Part shown: piece after piece, positions 40,237 through 49,490 of the stretch
Numbering within the stretch: the first letter of the stretch is position 1
How the letters are laid out: each line of letters starts with the position of its first letter
Source: Symbiodinium natans
Taxonomy: Eukaryota > Sar > Dinophyceae > Suessiales > Symbiodiniaceae
Assembly: GCA_905221605.1 (NCBI GenBank)
Contig: CAJNDS010000746.1
Coordinates: forward strand, 705,461-769,460
Direction: 5' to 3'
Length of the DNA: 64,000 nucleotides
Position numbers and translations under genes: made by a program
Notes under the pieces: model-generated
Database searches by the model: none
Told to the model about the DNA's origin: nothing
What the model saw: the letters and a program-made list of their open reading frames with translations, nothing else

Positions 40237-40997
40237 GTCCCGGCTGTCAACTATGACTCGTGTTTTGGGGTCCGCATTTTTCAGGCAGACCCGAATTGTT
40301 CGAGTACCACCCCCCCCCCCCCCATCAGGGGCCACCACTTAATTAAAGAATCGAGCAGATAAACGCCAGAAGCCAACAGGGCTGGAGAAACGTGCCCTAA
40401 AGCCCTATACTGTCCTAAGGCCCTCAGAACCTGCAGTCCCGATTAGGCTATGGACAGGCCTCAGCCGCACTGGTGCGAAAGGGGAGTGGGTGATGAGACG
40501 TGGAGAATTCGCATCCAAAGCCCTGGTGAGACTACCCATACTCACTAATACTCACTCCTAGGCACAAGTACGACATCCTACATGGGTAGTGCTCTAAGTC
40601 AGGGTCCTTTTTTTTTTTGTTTGTTTTTTTTTTTTTTGGGGGGGGGGGGGTGTCCTTTTTTTCGGGTGCCGTGCTATATAGGGGATCCAAGAAGGGGCCG
40701 GAGTTTCGAGAACCACCTACATCCTCAAAACCAAAACTGAAGATTACCAGGGCTACACTTTTAAAAGCCCACAAGGCCCTAGACGCAACACGTGAGGCAC
40801 AAGTCCTACACCTCGAAACCCTAAATATCCTACAACTATAAGCCTATACCCTAAACACCCTAAACAACCTCCAAAACCGGAAACCCCAAAAACCCCAAAC
40901 AACCTCCAAAACCGGACAACCCGAAAACCGAAGCCTCGAAGACCCGAGACACCTTTGGGGGGTTCTCAGCCAGAATGTGCAATGCCCTGCTTGGAGC

Positions 40998-41122
40998 TTC
41001 ATGGTACTCATAAACCAATTATCACTGCACTTATAGCCCACTCATAAGCCCCTTAAGTGCCCCAATACGGATACAAGTACAGCTATCAGTACAGTTATAC
41101 CTGGTTAATAAGTACCATGCAC
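40998..41122. repeat. Hairpin element F7, copy 2
   Basis: TTCATGGTACTCATAAACCA left, GGTTAATAAGTACCATG right. Confidence 0.6.
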
Positions 41123-41364
41123 CTCCCAGTGACGAGGGATTCTGTGGGTTTAGGGGCTAAACTCCTAAGCCTAAATCCCATATCCCAGACCCTGAGCCCT
41201 AAACCCTAAACCCTCAATAAGCCCCAAACCCGAAATCCTAAACCCCAACACCCTCAACCCTCAACCCTCAACCCTCCACCCTCCACCCTCCACCCTCAAC
41301 CCTAAACCCTAGCCCTAAACCCTAAACCCCACCCCCTAAACCCTAGCCCTAAAGCCCCCTAAAC

Positions 41365-41463
41365 CCTAAGGCACCGCCACTTGGAGACCTCCAGGCCCAG
41401 CACCAGCATCAGGTCGGCAAGCAGCTGGACATGCTTGCCATGAGGGGCCACCTTCTCACCATT
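41365..41463 (-). CDS. Exon, conserved-looking helix (region B)
   Basis: 33 codons, NGEKVAPHGKHVQLLADL, MLVLGLEVSKWRCLR, acceptor ACCCCACAG; it ends at AGG|GTTTAGGG, or earlier at CTG|GTGCTG. Phase 0 both ends. Confidence 0.65.
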
Positions 41464-41465
41464 CT

Positions 41466-41560
41466 GTGGGGTTTAGGGTTTAGGGTTTAGGGTTTAGGGT
41501 TTAGGGTTTAGGGTTTAGGATTTAGGGTTTAGGGTTTAGGGTTTAGGGTTTAGCGTTTAG
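41466..41560 (+). repeat. TTTAGGG array
   Basis: About 13 units beginning at the acceptor side of the 41463 exon. Confidence 0.9.
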
Positions 41561-41671
41561 GGGTTCTACCTTCGACCCTTGGGTTTGGGGGGTCCTTTTT
41601 GGAGGATCCCCAAAAGAATATAAGGGCCATGTTAGGAGCATATCAAGGGGAACCTTTGGGGGTACAACCTT
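41559..41671. repeat. Hairpin element F5
   Basis: GGGGTTCTACCTTCGACCC ... GGGGTACAACCTTA. Confidence 0.7.
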
Positions 41672-41679
41672 ACGCTGTT

Positions 41680-41820
41680 CAGGGTTTAGGGTTTAGGGTT
41701 TAGGGTTTAGGGTTTAGGGTTTAGGGTTTAGGGTTTAAGTTTAAAGCTAGACGGTGTAGGGCTGAGGGTTTAGGGTTTAGGGTTAAGGCTAGACGGTTTA
41801 GGGCTGGGGGTTTGGGGTTT
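41680..41820 (+). repeat. TTTAGGG array
   Basis: About seven pure units followed by variants and a short duplicated GCTAGACGG segment. Confidence 0.8.
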
Positions 41821-42071
41821 AGGGCCCCAGGATTCCAAATGCATCCTAAACCCTGTATACAGGTCGGGACCTCGCTGTGTCAGTGGGCGCAGCGGGCAAT
41901 TCCTAAAATCACGCCCCTGTGGCCGACCCAGGTCGCTCGCCCCCCCTTGCCAAAATAATGCTTTGCAGTTTATTGTGGGTTTTAATTGAACCTGGGAACT
42001 CCCTGAGACCCTTCTTGGACCGCTCCGTGCGACCATCGCGTCGGGTTGCCTTCGGGCTGTTAGGGGTTTAC

Positions 42072-42113
42072 CCGGCGCTGTCTCCAACATCAGAGCAACT
42101 GAGCGCGACTGCA
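42072..42113 (-). CDS. Exon (region B)
   Basis: Two bases plus QSRSVALMLETAP, acceptor AACCACAG, donor G|GTAAAC in phase 1. Confidence 0.55.
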
Positions 42114-42258
42114 CTGTGGTTCACAGGGTGTAGGGCTGTAGGGCTTAGGGCCTAGGGTTTCGCATTCAGGGTTTGGGGGGTCTTCGGGTTCAGAGATTCA
42201 GAGGTCGGACGGACCTTGAAAGCCCTAAACCCTAAACCCGAAACTGCAAGCTGGCGAC

Positions 42259-42295
42259 CTCCAACTCAAAGGCCGGATCCGTTGGCTTCAGAAAC
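42259..42295 (-). CDS. Exon (region B)
   Basis: One base plus 12 codons, FLKPTDPAFELE, acceptor GCTGCTAAG, donor GAG|GTCGCC. Joins in phase to the exon at 42765-42707. Confidence 0.6.
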
Positions 42296-42329
42296 CTTAG
42301 CAGCTGATGGCTTGGGAAGCGGTCATGGG

Positions 42330-42563
42330 ACTCTACCTTCGACCCGCAAGGTTGTACCCTTCGGTTTGGGGATCCTTTTTTCCCATCCTCTTTGGGAATA
42401 TAAAGGCCATACTGGGACCCAAAGAGCCCAATATTGCTTAATTAAGGAATATACCTTAAATTATATAGGGATCCTTAATATGATTTAAGGTATATTCCTT
42501 AATTAAGCAATATGGGGCTCCTTGGGGAGCATATTAGGGGAAACCTCTTGAAGGCACATCCCG
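42330..42563. repeat. Hairpin element F5 interrupted by F1
   Basis: F5 left part (CTCTACCTTCGACCC, GGTTGTACCC, TATAAAGGCCATACTGGGA) and right part (GAGCATATTAGGGGAAACC) are separated by a complete F1 copy. Confidence 0.75.
42418..42526. repeat. Hairpin element F1 nested in F5
   Basis: CCCAAAGAGCCCAATATTGC left arm, AATATGGGGCTCCTTGGGG right arm. A younger insertion into F5. Confidence 0.85.
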
Positions 42564-42706
42564 ATGGGGTCCGAGTATGACCCCCTTAAAGCCTTAAATC
42601 TGGGGAGTTCCCAAGGGAGGGTGGTTCAAGGGGGCTGTGCCCTAAACCCCGCATGAACCCCCCCCTCCCTTATGGACCCCATGATATAAACCCCGAACCC
42701 CGAAGC

Positions 42707-42765
42707 CTCAATCCGCCAAGCGGCTCCCCGGACAGGACTTTGCCGTCCAGGATGGCTTTCAGGGC
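42707..42765 (-). CDS. Exon (region B)
   Basis: 19 codons plus AG, ALKAILDGKVLSGEPLGGL, acceptor ACTTGCCAG, GC donor. Phase 2 end plus the 1-base start at 42295 gives ...GGLR-FLKPTD, a coherent join across the intron carrying the nested elements. Confidence 0.7.
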
Positions 42766-42779
42766 CTGGCAAGTGAGGT

Positions 42780-42860
42780 CCCTAAACCCTAAACCCTAAA
42801 CCCTAAACCCTAAACCCTAAACCCTAAACCCTAAACCCTAAACCCTAAACCCTAAACCCT
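42780..42860 (-). repeat. CCCTAAA array
   Basis: About 11 perfect units. Confidence 0.9.
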
Positions 42861-42978
42861 ACCTTGAAAGGATCCCAGACATTCAAGAAACCCTCCAAAC
42901 CCGAGACACTGCCTGGACAATGAAGGAAGACCCTACAAGCCAAGAAAGGCCCGGCCGGCCCGGCCTTTATAGGGTCTC

Positions 42979-43078
42979 TTGGTAGCCCAGTGGTACCCTT
43001 TTCCTTTTCTTGCTTTGGTTCAAGGTCCCCTTATCCAGTAACTAACTCAAAGAAGGCGCCCTTATTGTAATATGGTTC
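42979..43078. repeat. F2 element, rearranged copy
   Basis: Starts CTTGGTAGCCCAGTGG; the right side carries GCGCCCTTATTGTAATATGG, the inverted form of the block that follows the left arm in other copies. Confidence 0.5.
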
Positions 43079-43258
43079 CTGTGCATACAGAAACTCAAGA
43101 AGATCCTAACACAAGCGCTTCGGCGCTTCTTGGTTCTTAGGGCTTAGGGTTTTAGGCTGGCGGAACAAACCTCAAACCTTTCTGTGCTAAGGTCTAAGCT
43201 TTCGGGGTTTAGGGCTGCTCTAAAAGGGAATTCCCCATATGAGACGTGCTAAACAAGC

Positions 43259-43287
43259 CCTCTCATCTTCAATGCCCTGGCAGACTC
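43259..43287 (-). CDS. Short exon (region B)
   Basis: ESARALKMR plus two bases, acceptor CAAGTGAG, GC donor. Confidence 0.4.
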
Positions 43288-43309
43288 CTCACTTGACGAG
43301 ACCCCAAAC

Positions 43310-43436
43310 CCTAAACCTAGAGTCTAAACCCTAAACCCTAAACCCTAAACCCTAAACCCTAGACTCTAAACCCTAAACCCTAAACCCTAAACCCTAAACC
43401 CTAAACCCTAAACCCTAAACCCTAAACCCTAAACCC
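43310..43436 (-). repeat. CCCTAAA array
   Basis: About 16 units with AGAGTCTAAA and AGACTCTAAA interruptions. Confidence 0.9.
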
Positions 43437-43639
43437 GCACACACTACCTGGAGTTACCGCTCTGAACCCTCTTGCCTTTTCTCAGGAATCCTTGAAACAC
43501 CTCGCACCTTTTTGTATGCAGATTGCCCCCAAAAGGCTACGGTGCTGTATGGAGATTTCCCACGATATCCGTATATCTTGATATGTTTATCTGCTTGGGG
43601 GCTTAGGGTTTTAGGGATTTAGGGTTTAGGGTGCACATC

Positions 43640-43696
43640 CCCTAAACCCTAAACCCTAAACCCTAAACCCTAAACCCTAAACCCTAAACCCTAAAC
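43640..43696 (-). repeat. CCCTAAA array
   Basis: About eight perfect units running into the GA microsatellite. Confidence 0.9.
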
Positions 43697-43697
43697 C

Positions 43698-43698
43698 G

Positions 43699-43743
<45 letters not shown>

Positions 43744-43744
43744 C

Positions 43745-43778
<34 letters not shown>

Positions 43779-43785
43779 GAGAGCG
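43698..43785. repeat. GA microsatellite
   Basis: GAGAGA with four GAGC interruptions; CT-rich on the minus strand. Confidence 0.9.
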
Positions 43786-43828
43786 GCAGCTCCCGATGTG
43801 GCAGGAGGGCTCACCTCAACAATCACAG

Positions 43829-43941
43829 GTTGGGATGTTCCCCCTTTTTGCTAGCAGTCCTTAACTGGAACTATAACAGGGTACGTCCTTCATCGAAATT
43901 CTTATAACAGGGGGTACTATTAGTATAAGCGGGAATTTCCC
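43829..43941. repeat. Element F4
   Basis: TTGGGATGTTCCCCCTTTTT then GCAGTCCTTAACTGG; diverged right arm. Confidence 0.6.
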
Positions 43942-44000
43942 GAATGACAGGTGTAGCTTGCCTGCAAACGCCTACGACTTCTTGACTTGAAATCTTGATC

Positions 44001-44100
44001 TTGGGATGTTCACCCTTGTATAAGTCCGTAGTAGGGACTATATATTACCCCTATTATAGTCCCCATTAAGGACTGCTAGGATTAGAAGGGGAGCATCCCA
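44001..44100. repeat. Hairpin element F4
   Basis: TTGGGATGTTCACCC left, GGGGAGCATCCCAA right, with paired AGTCCGTAGTAGGG / CCCCATTAAGGACTG blocks. Confidence 0.7.
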
Positions 44101-44324
44101 ATCTGAATCCTTGAAAGCCGAAAACCCCGAAACTCTAACTCAAATAGACCGGACATAATCGGAGGTCTTCAGTTGATCCAGGTTGCTGAGACTAAGCGCA
44201 TGACGGATAGCCAGTCCTACCTTAAGCTCTAAACCCTGAACCCTACACCCCAAAAACTAAACCCAAAATCCTAAACCCTAAGCCCTAAACTTCTTCAAGG
44301 TGGGGGGTTGCTTCTCTGACCCAC

Positions 44325-44377
44325 CTCGTTCTCGACCAGCTTCGGGTAGAGCTTGACGTACTTCTGCTTGTGCCTGG
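44325..44377 (-). CDS. Exon (region B)
   Basis: Two bases plus 17 codons, RHKQKYVKLYPKLVENE, acceptor CGCAAG, consensus-like GAG|GTGGGT donor. Joins in phase to the exon at 45263-45177. Confidence 0.7.
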
Positions 44378-44451
44378 CTTGCGAAGCTATTCGCACTCGG
44401 GGGTCTTTCTTTATTTTGTTGGGGGGGGGGGGGGCAGTCTCTGTGCCGCAT

Positions 44452-44550
44452 CTAGGACGGCCTTTAACACCCTCTGAAACATGTTCTTGATTACGGTTGT
44501 CTGAAACCCAATAAGGGAGAATATAAGATGTCCCAAGGACCTACCCAGGC
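44452..44550. repeat. Repeat family F12, copy 1
   Basis: CCCTCTGAAACATGTTC...CCCAATAAGGGAGAATATAA...GATGTCCCAAGGACC; other copies at 55862 and 63710. Confidence 0.6.
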
Positions 44551-44668
44551 TTACCCAGGCATACATGTGCTCCAAACGTTTAAAGGGACACCCTAAACCC
44601 CGCCGGAGGCAATAATTAAGGGCACGACAGTGCATCATAGTGCTAAGGGTCTAGGTTTTAGAAACCCT

Positions 44669-44715
44669 GAACCCTAAACCCTAAACCCTAAACCCTAAAC
44701 CCTAAACCCTGATTA
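44669..44715 (-). repeat. CCCTAAA array
   Basis: About six units. Confidence 0.8.
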
Positions 44716-45006
44716 AAGGAGCTGACCAAATAGGTAAAGAACAGCCGAAGCCAGCGACACGGTTTATGCGCTATAGGGCTTCCAGGAAACCCCCAAATCA
44801 CTGAGCGTTCGGTGAAACCCGAAACCCTAAACCCTAAAAACCCTAAACCCTGAACCCTAAACCCTAAACCCTAAACCCTAATCCCTGTTAGGCTGTGCTC
44901 TGCGATCTACTGCTTAGACAAGTCACATCATAGCAGAGTGGAACAAAAGGCGATAACAGCTTGCAACCCCATGGCGATACTTGCGCACAAGAACGCGTAC
45001 TACACT

Positions 45007-45118
45007 TGGCTGCACTTGGGAGGGTAGCTATAAATGAAATTTTTTATCTGCCTTATTAGGAAACCCAATAAGCCCGAAAAAGGCTAAGGATCTAAAGTTA
45101 CAGTAAAGCACCACAAAG
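45007..45118. repeat. Repeat family F11, copy 1
   Basis: GGCTGCACTTGGGAGGGTAG...CTAAGGATCTAAAGTTACAG; copy 2 at 52311-52416 shares over 90 bp. Confidence 0.75.
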
Positions 45119-45176
45119 TACACACGAAAGAAGTGATCCGGATTTGGCGGGGCTGCTCCTGGGGTGTTCCCGGAAC

Positions 45177-45263
45177 TGCAGGTGGTCTTCCCGGTGTGTT
45201 CCCGTAGTGCTCCCGTCATGTTCTTGCGCTGTTCGCGGGCATTTGCGCAAAAGGCGCGCACTT
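45177..45263 (-). CDS. Exon (region B)
   Basis: Two bases plus 28 codons, VRAFCANAREQRKNMTGA then LREHTGKTTC, acceptor GGCTACGCAG, donor A|GTTCCG (phase 1). A second frame (SARLLRKCPRTAQEHDG) is also open. Confidence 0.55.
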
Positions 45264-45364
45264 CTGCGTAGCCAGAGACAGTGACCAGGCACTGCATCTA
45301 AAGGGTACTTAACAATTCAACCGAAGTGGGATCTCTCCGTCTCGTGGTGGAGTGGAATTTGGGC

Positions 45365-45419
45365 TAAACCCTAAACCCTAAACCCTAAACCCTAAACCCT
45401 AAACCCTAAACCCTAAACC
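45365..45419 (-). repeat. CCCTAAA array abutting an exon
   Basis: About eight perfect units; its right end supplies a GTTTAGGG donor. Confidence 0.9.
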
Positions 45420-45455
45420 CGGGCAAGACGAACTCGTGCCCACGTGGGGCAGTTA
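45419..45455 (-). CDS. Exon with a GTTTAGGG donor (region B)
   Basis: Reads NCPTWARVRLAR or, in the next frame, TAPRGHEFVLP; the latter fits the phase of the exon at 46060-45991. Acceptor AATTTAG; donor GG|GTTTAGGG. Confidence 0.45.
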
Positions 45456-45551
45456 CTAAATTTTGCCGGGAGGGATTTCTCTACCTTAGTGTGCACGCGC
45501 TCCTCATTCTACCCCAGGAGCAAGCAGGGGTGCCACTGTGCATCCCAGGCT

Positions 45552-45662
45552 TTGTAGCCCAGTAACCATATTCTGATACGGGCACCCTTTTTGGGGGCTG
45601 GTTCTTTTCTTAGGGAACCCATAAACCAAAAAAAGGGTAAAGGGTACCGCTGGGCTACCAAG
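45552..45662. repeat. Hairpin element F2
   Basis: TTGTAGCCCAGTAACCATAT left, AAAGGGTACCGCTGGGCTACC right. Confidence 0.8.
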
Positions 45663-45990
45663 CAGGAAAAGAACACAAAGCCCCTAGCTCCAGATCTGAA
45701 TCCTGAGAGGTTTTTCCATGGGTTTAGGGGTTTAGGGGTTTAGGGTTTAGGGCTTAGGGTTTAGGGTTTAGGGCTTTGGGTTTTGGGGTTTCGGACGACC
45801 CCACGCCCCTTTTTGCTTGGAGTGAGTACTCCCCTCCCTCCTTGGAAGAAACGCTAATATCGGCGTTTTTCTATCCTCCCCACCCCCCCACCCCCACCCC
45901 CACCCACGCCCACCCCTCCAGGGTTTAGGGTTTAGGGTTTATAGGGTTTATAGGGTTTAGGGTTTAGGGTGAACCCTGAACCCTATAAGC

Positions 45991-46060
45991 CATGCCGTGG
46001 CAGCTTTTCGAGCTCCGCCCGCTCTTTCTCACGTCGTTCGGACTCCAGCCGGGCAGCCTG
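45991..46060 (-). CDS. Exon, coiled coil (region B)
   Basis: 23 codons, QAARLESERREKERAEL then EKLPRH, acceptor CTGAAG, GC donor in phase 1. Strong charged heptad pattern; follows the ankyrin exons. Confidence 0.7.
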
Positions 46061-46069
46061 CTTCAGGCT

Positions 46070-46320
46070 TTACGGTAGGGGTTATAGGGTTTAGCGTTTA
46101 GGGTTTAGGGTTAGGGTTTAGGGTTTAGGGTTCAGGGTTCAGGGTTCAGGGTTCAGGGTTCAGGGTTCAGGGTTCAGGGTTAGGGTTTAGGGTTTAGGGT
46201 TTAGGGTTTAGGGTTTTCGGGTTTCGGGTTTAGGGCTTAGGGCTTAGGGCTTGGGGTTTAGGGTTTAGGGTTTAGGGCTTGGGTTTAGGGTTTAGGGTTT
46301 AGGGTTTCGGGTTTAGGGTG
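46070..46320 (+). repeat. TTTAGGG array with TTCAGGG block
   Basis: A run of about eight TTCAGGG units (46127-46180) sits inside TTTAGGG units. Confidence 0.9.
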
Positions 46321-46404
46321 GTAAGGTCCTTTTGGGGAGGGTAGGCCGAAACCTTAAAACCCTAGGCCCTACTGCCTAAATCGTAACGTTCAGGGTTTCG
46401 GGGC

Positions 46405-46484
46405 CGCGGTTGCCAGTGCCGCGGACGCCCAGGTGGTACAAGACCTGCCACATCTCGGAGTTGCCGACGTCTTTACGGCCAGTG
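46405..46484 (-). CDS. Exon, ankyrin-type repeat, continued
   Basis: One base plus 26 codons, TGRKDVGNSEMWQVLYHL then GVRGTGNR. Joined in phase after the exon at 46584 (...GANVQ-R-TGRKDVGNSEMW), it fits the start of a further ankyrin repeat. It ends at a GC donor, or earlier at CAG|GTCTTG (46445), which would be in phase with 46060. Confidence 0.65.
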
Positions 46485-46583
46485 CTCGGCTGTCACGCCC
46501 TAAACCCTAAACCCTAAACCCTGAACCCTGAACCCTAAACCCTACAACCCTAAACCCTAAACCCTAAACCCTAAACCCTAAAC

Positions 46584-46712
46584 CGTTGGACATTGGCACC
46601 TCGGCGCGCCAGGAGCTGCACCACTTCCAGCGCCTGACGCCCAGCTGCTCGAAGAAAAGCAGTGCTGCAGCGCGTGCCCTTGAGCTCCAAGTTGGCTCCT
46701 TTCCAAATCAAC
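46584..46712 (-). CDS. Exon, ankyrin repeat
   Basis: 42 codons: LIWKGANLELKGTRCST, AFLRAAGRQALEVVQLL, ARRGANVQ. The G-A-N-L...G...A-F-L-R-A-A-G...L-E-V-V-Q-L-L...G-A-N-V spacing is the ankyrin repeat consensus. Acceptor AGCAG, one leading base; the donor is CG|GTTTAGGG, the start of the array 46530-46583. Ankyrin repeats bind partner proteins. Confidence 0.8.
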
Positions 46713-46794
46713 CTGCTGTAGGGTTTAGGGTTTAGGGTTTAGGGTTAAGGGTTAAGGGTTTAGGGTTTAGGGTTTAGGGTTTAGGGTTTAGCAC

Positions 46795-46851
46795 CCGAGC
46801 TGCGCCCTGTCACGGGCCGGCGCGGAGAACGTGTGCAGCGGGGTTGCGCCG
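46795..46851 (-). CDS. Exon, ankyrin repeat start
   Basis: One base plus 18 codons, GATPLHTFSAPARDRAQL; G-x-T-P-L-H is the hallmark of the ankyrin repeat. Acceptor CCTTAAG, donor GG|GTGCTA. In phase with the exons on both sides. Confidence 0.8.
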
Positions 46852-46960
46852 CTTAAGGGCGGCCTGCAGCAAGCAGCGCGTACCTGAATCCTAAATCCCC
46901 ACTTGCAACGAACAGCCCTAAACCCTAAACCAGGGCCCCAGGGAAGCTCTCAGCACTCGT

Positions 46961-47101
46961 ACACCCCTACGGGTTGTAGCATACTCCCAACATGGCCCTT
47001 ATAATTCCTTAAGGGTCTGGAAACAGAGGGTTTAGGGTTTAGGGTTTAGGGTTTAGGGTTTAGGGTCCCAAGACCCAAAGGGCACAACCTCAAAGATCCG
47101 A
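46961..47101. repeat. F5 element, reverse, with TTTAGGG inside
   Basis: TACACCCCTACGGGTTGTA and AACATGGCCCTTATAATTCC on the left, GACCCAAAGGGCACAACCTC on the right; a TTTAGGG array (47030-47066) lies between. Confidence 0.65.
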
Positions 47102-47214
47102 GGCAGAGTCCCTTGATGTAAGCCCAGCGACAGCTAAGAGCTAACGCACAAGAACTCAGCTGGAGGGACCCGTTTTTTCGGACCTTCGGGGTTATTTGGG
47201 GGTAGTTAGGGGCT

Positions 47215-47325
47215 ACTTAGGGTTTAGGGTTTAGGGTTTAGGGTTTAGGGTTTAGGGTTTAGGGTTTAGGGTTTAGGGTTTAGGGTTTAGGGTTTAGGGT
47301 TTAGGGTTTAGGGTAGGGTTTAGTA
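47215..47325 (+). repeat. TTTAGGG array
   Basis: About 14 perfect units. Confidence 0.9.
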
Positions 47326-47442
47326 TATAGGGACTATTCCAGGTATTTTTCTTATAGGGGCTATATAATGGGAAGAAGATGAAGGGTCCCTTCTAGGGGT
47401 CTCTCCTTCTACCCCTTCAAGCTAACACACTAAGCTCACAGC

Positions 47443-47532
47443 AACCCTAAGCCCTAAGCCCTAAGCCCTAAGCCCTAAGCCCTAAGCCCTAAGCCCTAAG
47501 CCCTAAGCCCTAAACCCTAAACCCTAAACCCT
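47443..47532 (-). repeat. Homogenised CCCTAAG array
   Basis: About ten CCCTAAG units, then three CCCTAAA. Confidence 0.9.
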
Positions 47533-47650
47533 ATCCTGCTTCTAAGGGATGAACGCTAGGGTTTGATACCACCTAAGCCTAAACAACTAAACATCGAAAC
47601 CTAAACCCTAAACCCTAGACCCTAAACCCTAAACCCTAAACCCTAAACAC

Positions 47651-47697
47651 TGCGGAAGTTTGACAGATGAACCCGGGTCCCTAGCGTCCTTCATCCC
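47651..47697 (-). CDS. Exon upstream of the ankyrin repeats
   Basis: 15 codons plus CA, GMKDARDPGSSVKLP; the donor is CA|GTGTTTAGGG. With the next exon it reads ...KLP-H-GATPLH, in phase. Confidence 0.7.
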
Positions 47698-47847
47698 CTT
47701 GGGGACAAAAGAAAAATCTATTTACGAGTGAAGTTCGGGCTTTCAAAGGAAAACCCGAAGCCCTAAACCCTAAACTCTGTAAACCCAACACCCTAAACAC
47801 AAAACCCTAGAAAACCTAAACCCCAAACCCTAAACCCTCAACCATGC

Positions 47848-47897
47848 CTCAAGTAGCTGCTCGTGTTCCTCCTCCTTGTGCTTCTTAAGCTGCCGCC
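47848..47897 (-). CDS. Exon, coiled coil upstream of the ankyrin repeats
   Basis: Two bases plus RQLKKHKEEEHEQLLE, acceptor TGCCAAG, GC donor, phase 0 into the 47697 exon. Heptad-like charged helix. Confidence 0.65.
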
Positions 47898-48218
47898 CTT
47901 GGCAGGGTGTAGAGGTTGGAATCTGAGATTTGTGCGCGCGGTTTCAGGTCTAGGGCTTGGGGTCTAAGGTCTAGGGCTTAAGGGTGTAGGGTGTAGGGTG
48001 CAGGGTTTAGGGTTTAGGCTTTAGGGTTTAGGGTTTAGGGTTTAGGGTTCAGGGTTTATAAGGTTCAGACAGCATATGTTGGGATGTGTTTCGGGAGGGA
48101 CCGCTGCTTCAGGGTTAAGGCATCAACTCTAGGGTTCACCACTGAAGAGCACGGCTGTGGGTTTAGGGTTTAGGGTTTAGGGTTTAGGGTTTAGGGTTTA
48201 GGGTTCAGGGTTACCTCA

Positions 48219-48620
48219 GTGCACGCGGCCGTCAAAAGCATTCCTGCACAACATCCTCGGGCACCCAAATATGCGAAAAGTATCTACTCTCCCGAAACGC
48301 GAGTGAAGGGACGCGCGGCACAAAATGAGTCAAACGAGCACGAGGTGAAATGCATTGCAGCAAGGCATGGCATAGACTTAAGTTCCCCAGTAGCCAGGGA
48401 GAATAGGGTGGCCCTTGTTGTTGAAGGGGTTGTAAGGTACTGGGTGTCCTAGTACAAGAGTGCCGTTGTCGGAATCTAGCCTCTGTGTGTGCATAGACCT
48501 GAACATGGCGGTGAGGGTCCTGGTCAACGAGGGCCCCCCTCCCCAACCAAGTGCACATGTACCTGCAACATGTTGTCCGCTCATGGTCTCCTTGAGGTAG
48601 CTTGGGGGACCTCACGTTCG
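48219..48620 (-). CDS. Possible exon(s), frame ambiguous
   Basis: Two overlapping minus frames look protein-like: RLDSDNGTLVLGHPVPYNPF (48584-48378) and DQDPHRHVQVYAHTEARF. No telomere repeats here. Could be a 5' exon of region B. Confidence 0.35.
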
Positions 48621-48861
48621 CTCACCCGTCTTCTCGCTTCGTGTTGCACCATTCATAGCGTCTAGCGCAACAGGGGCCGAACCCTTACCTTTCCTGGCAG
48701 TATCTCATGTGTTTCTTCACTTGTGCCATTTCTGGCTCATGTTGACACGGAGGTCTTCACCTCACCTTCATGCATACATGCAGCCTTCTTTTCTTTGATT
48801 GTCTTCTCTTTTCTTTACCTTGTCAGTCTCTACACACATGATCAAGTCTCGCCAAAGTGAG

Positions 48862-48962
48862 TGTGTCTGTGCGTGTGTGTGTGTGTGTGTGTGTGCGCGC
48901 TTGCGCGCGTGTGTGCGTGTGCGTGCGCGTGTCTCGGTATGTGTATGTGTGCGTGTGTGTTG
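48862..48962. repeat. TG microsatellite
   Basis: GTGTGT with GCGC and GTGC interruptions. Confidence 0.9.
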
Positions 48963-49490
48963 ACAACGTGACATCAATAGAAACAGACGTGGCGTGGACT
49001 GTTCTGTTGTTGGTAAGGGAATGGTGCATGCGCCCTTCAGTGTGGCGGTGTTCCCTTTCTTTGCATCTCACAGGATGTCCCGACAGAAAGGAAGCCCCGC
49101 CACCAGCAATCGACATAAATACCCCGAAAATGCAAGCGTTGGCGTGCGAGTAACAGTGCGTCCAACTCAGACCTCAACCCATGCAACAAAAACACCAACT
49201 AGGTTGGCCCTTTAAACCCGCTTCTACATATTCCGACATAGGATTCTCTTGCTAAGCCGACTATTTTGGGAATATGTAAGGTATCCCAACGGCCGATCCA
49301 GAAAAAGCCCGACAATCCCCAACTTGGCGCAAGACCCTCCAGCATCATCGAAAAGGTGATGACATCATGCTTGACGATCTGGCAGGAGCAACTAGGTCCC
49401 GGGACAACCGACGACCACAACAGTAACCCAACCCTTAGCCCTAAGCTCCTTTGGTTTACTGTTTTTCAATGGCAACCTAACCCCTCCGAA

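Larger units (their letters stand above)
31766..47897 (-). other. Region B: ankyrin/coiled-coil protein gene
   Basis: About 24 exon candidates over 16 kb. The chain 47897-47697-46851-46712-46484 is coherent in phase and in protein homology and proves the minus strand. Later exons supply coiled coil (46060), short helices and a Pro/Ser-rich tail with a stop at 31766. The 5' end is not found; it may lie in 48.2-50.1 kb, or the gene may continue from region C. Confidence 0.55.

Noticed and set aside
41365-41463. RNA polymerase largest-subunit motif (HGKHVQLLADLM)
   Set aside because: The R/K-H-x-x-L-L-A-D-x-M similarity is short, and neighbouring exons do not fit that protein.
43530-43556. Relict of the dinoflagellate spliced leader (minus strand ACCGTAGCC-TTTTGG)
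   Set aside because: Only about 15 matching bases with a missing A and no GGCTCAAG end; could be chance.
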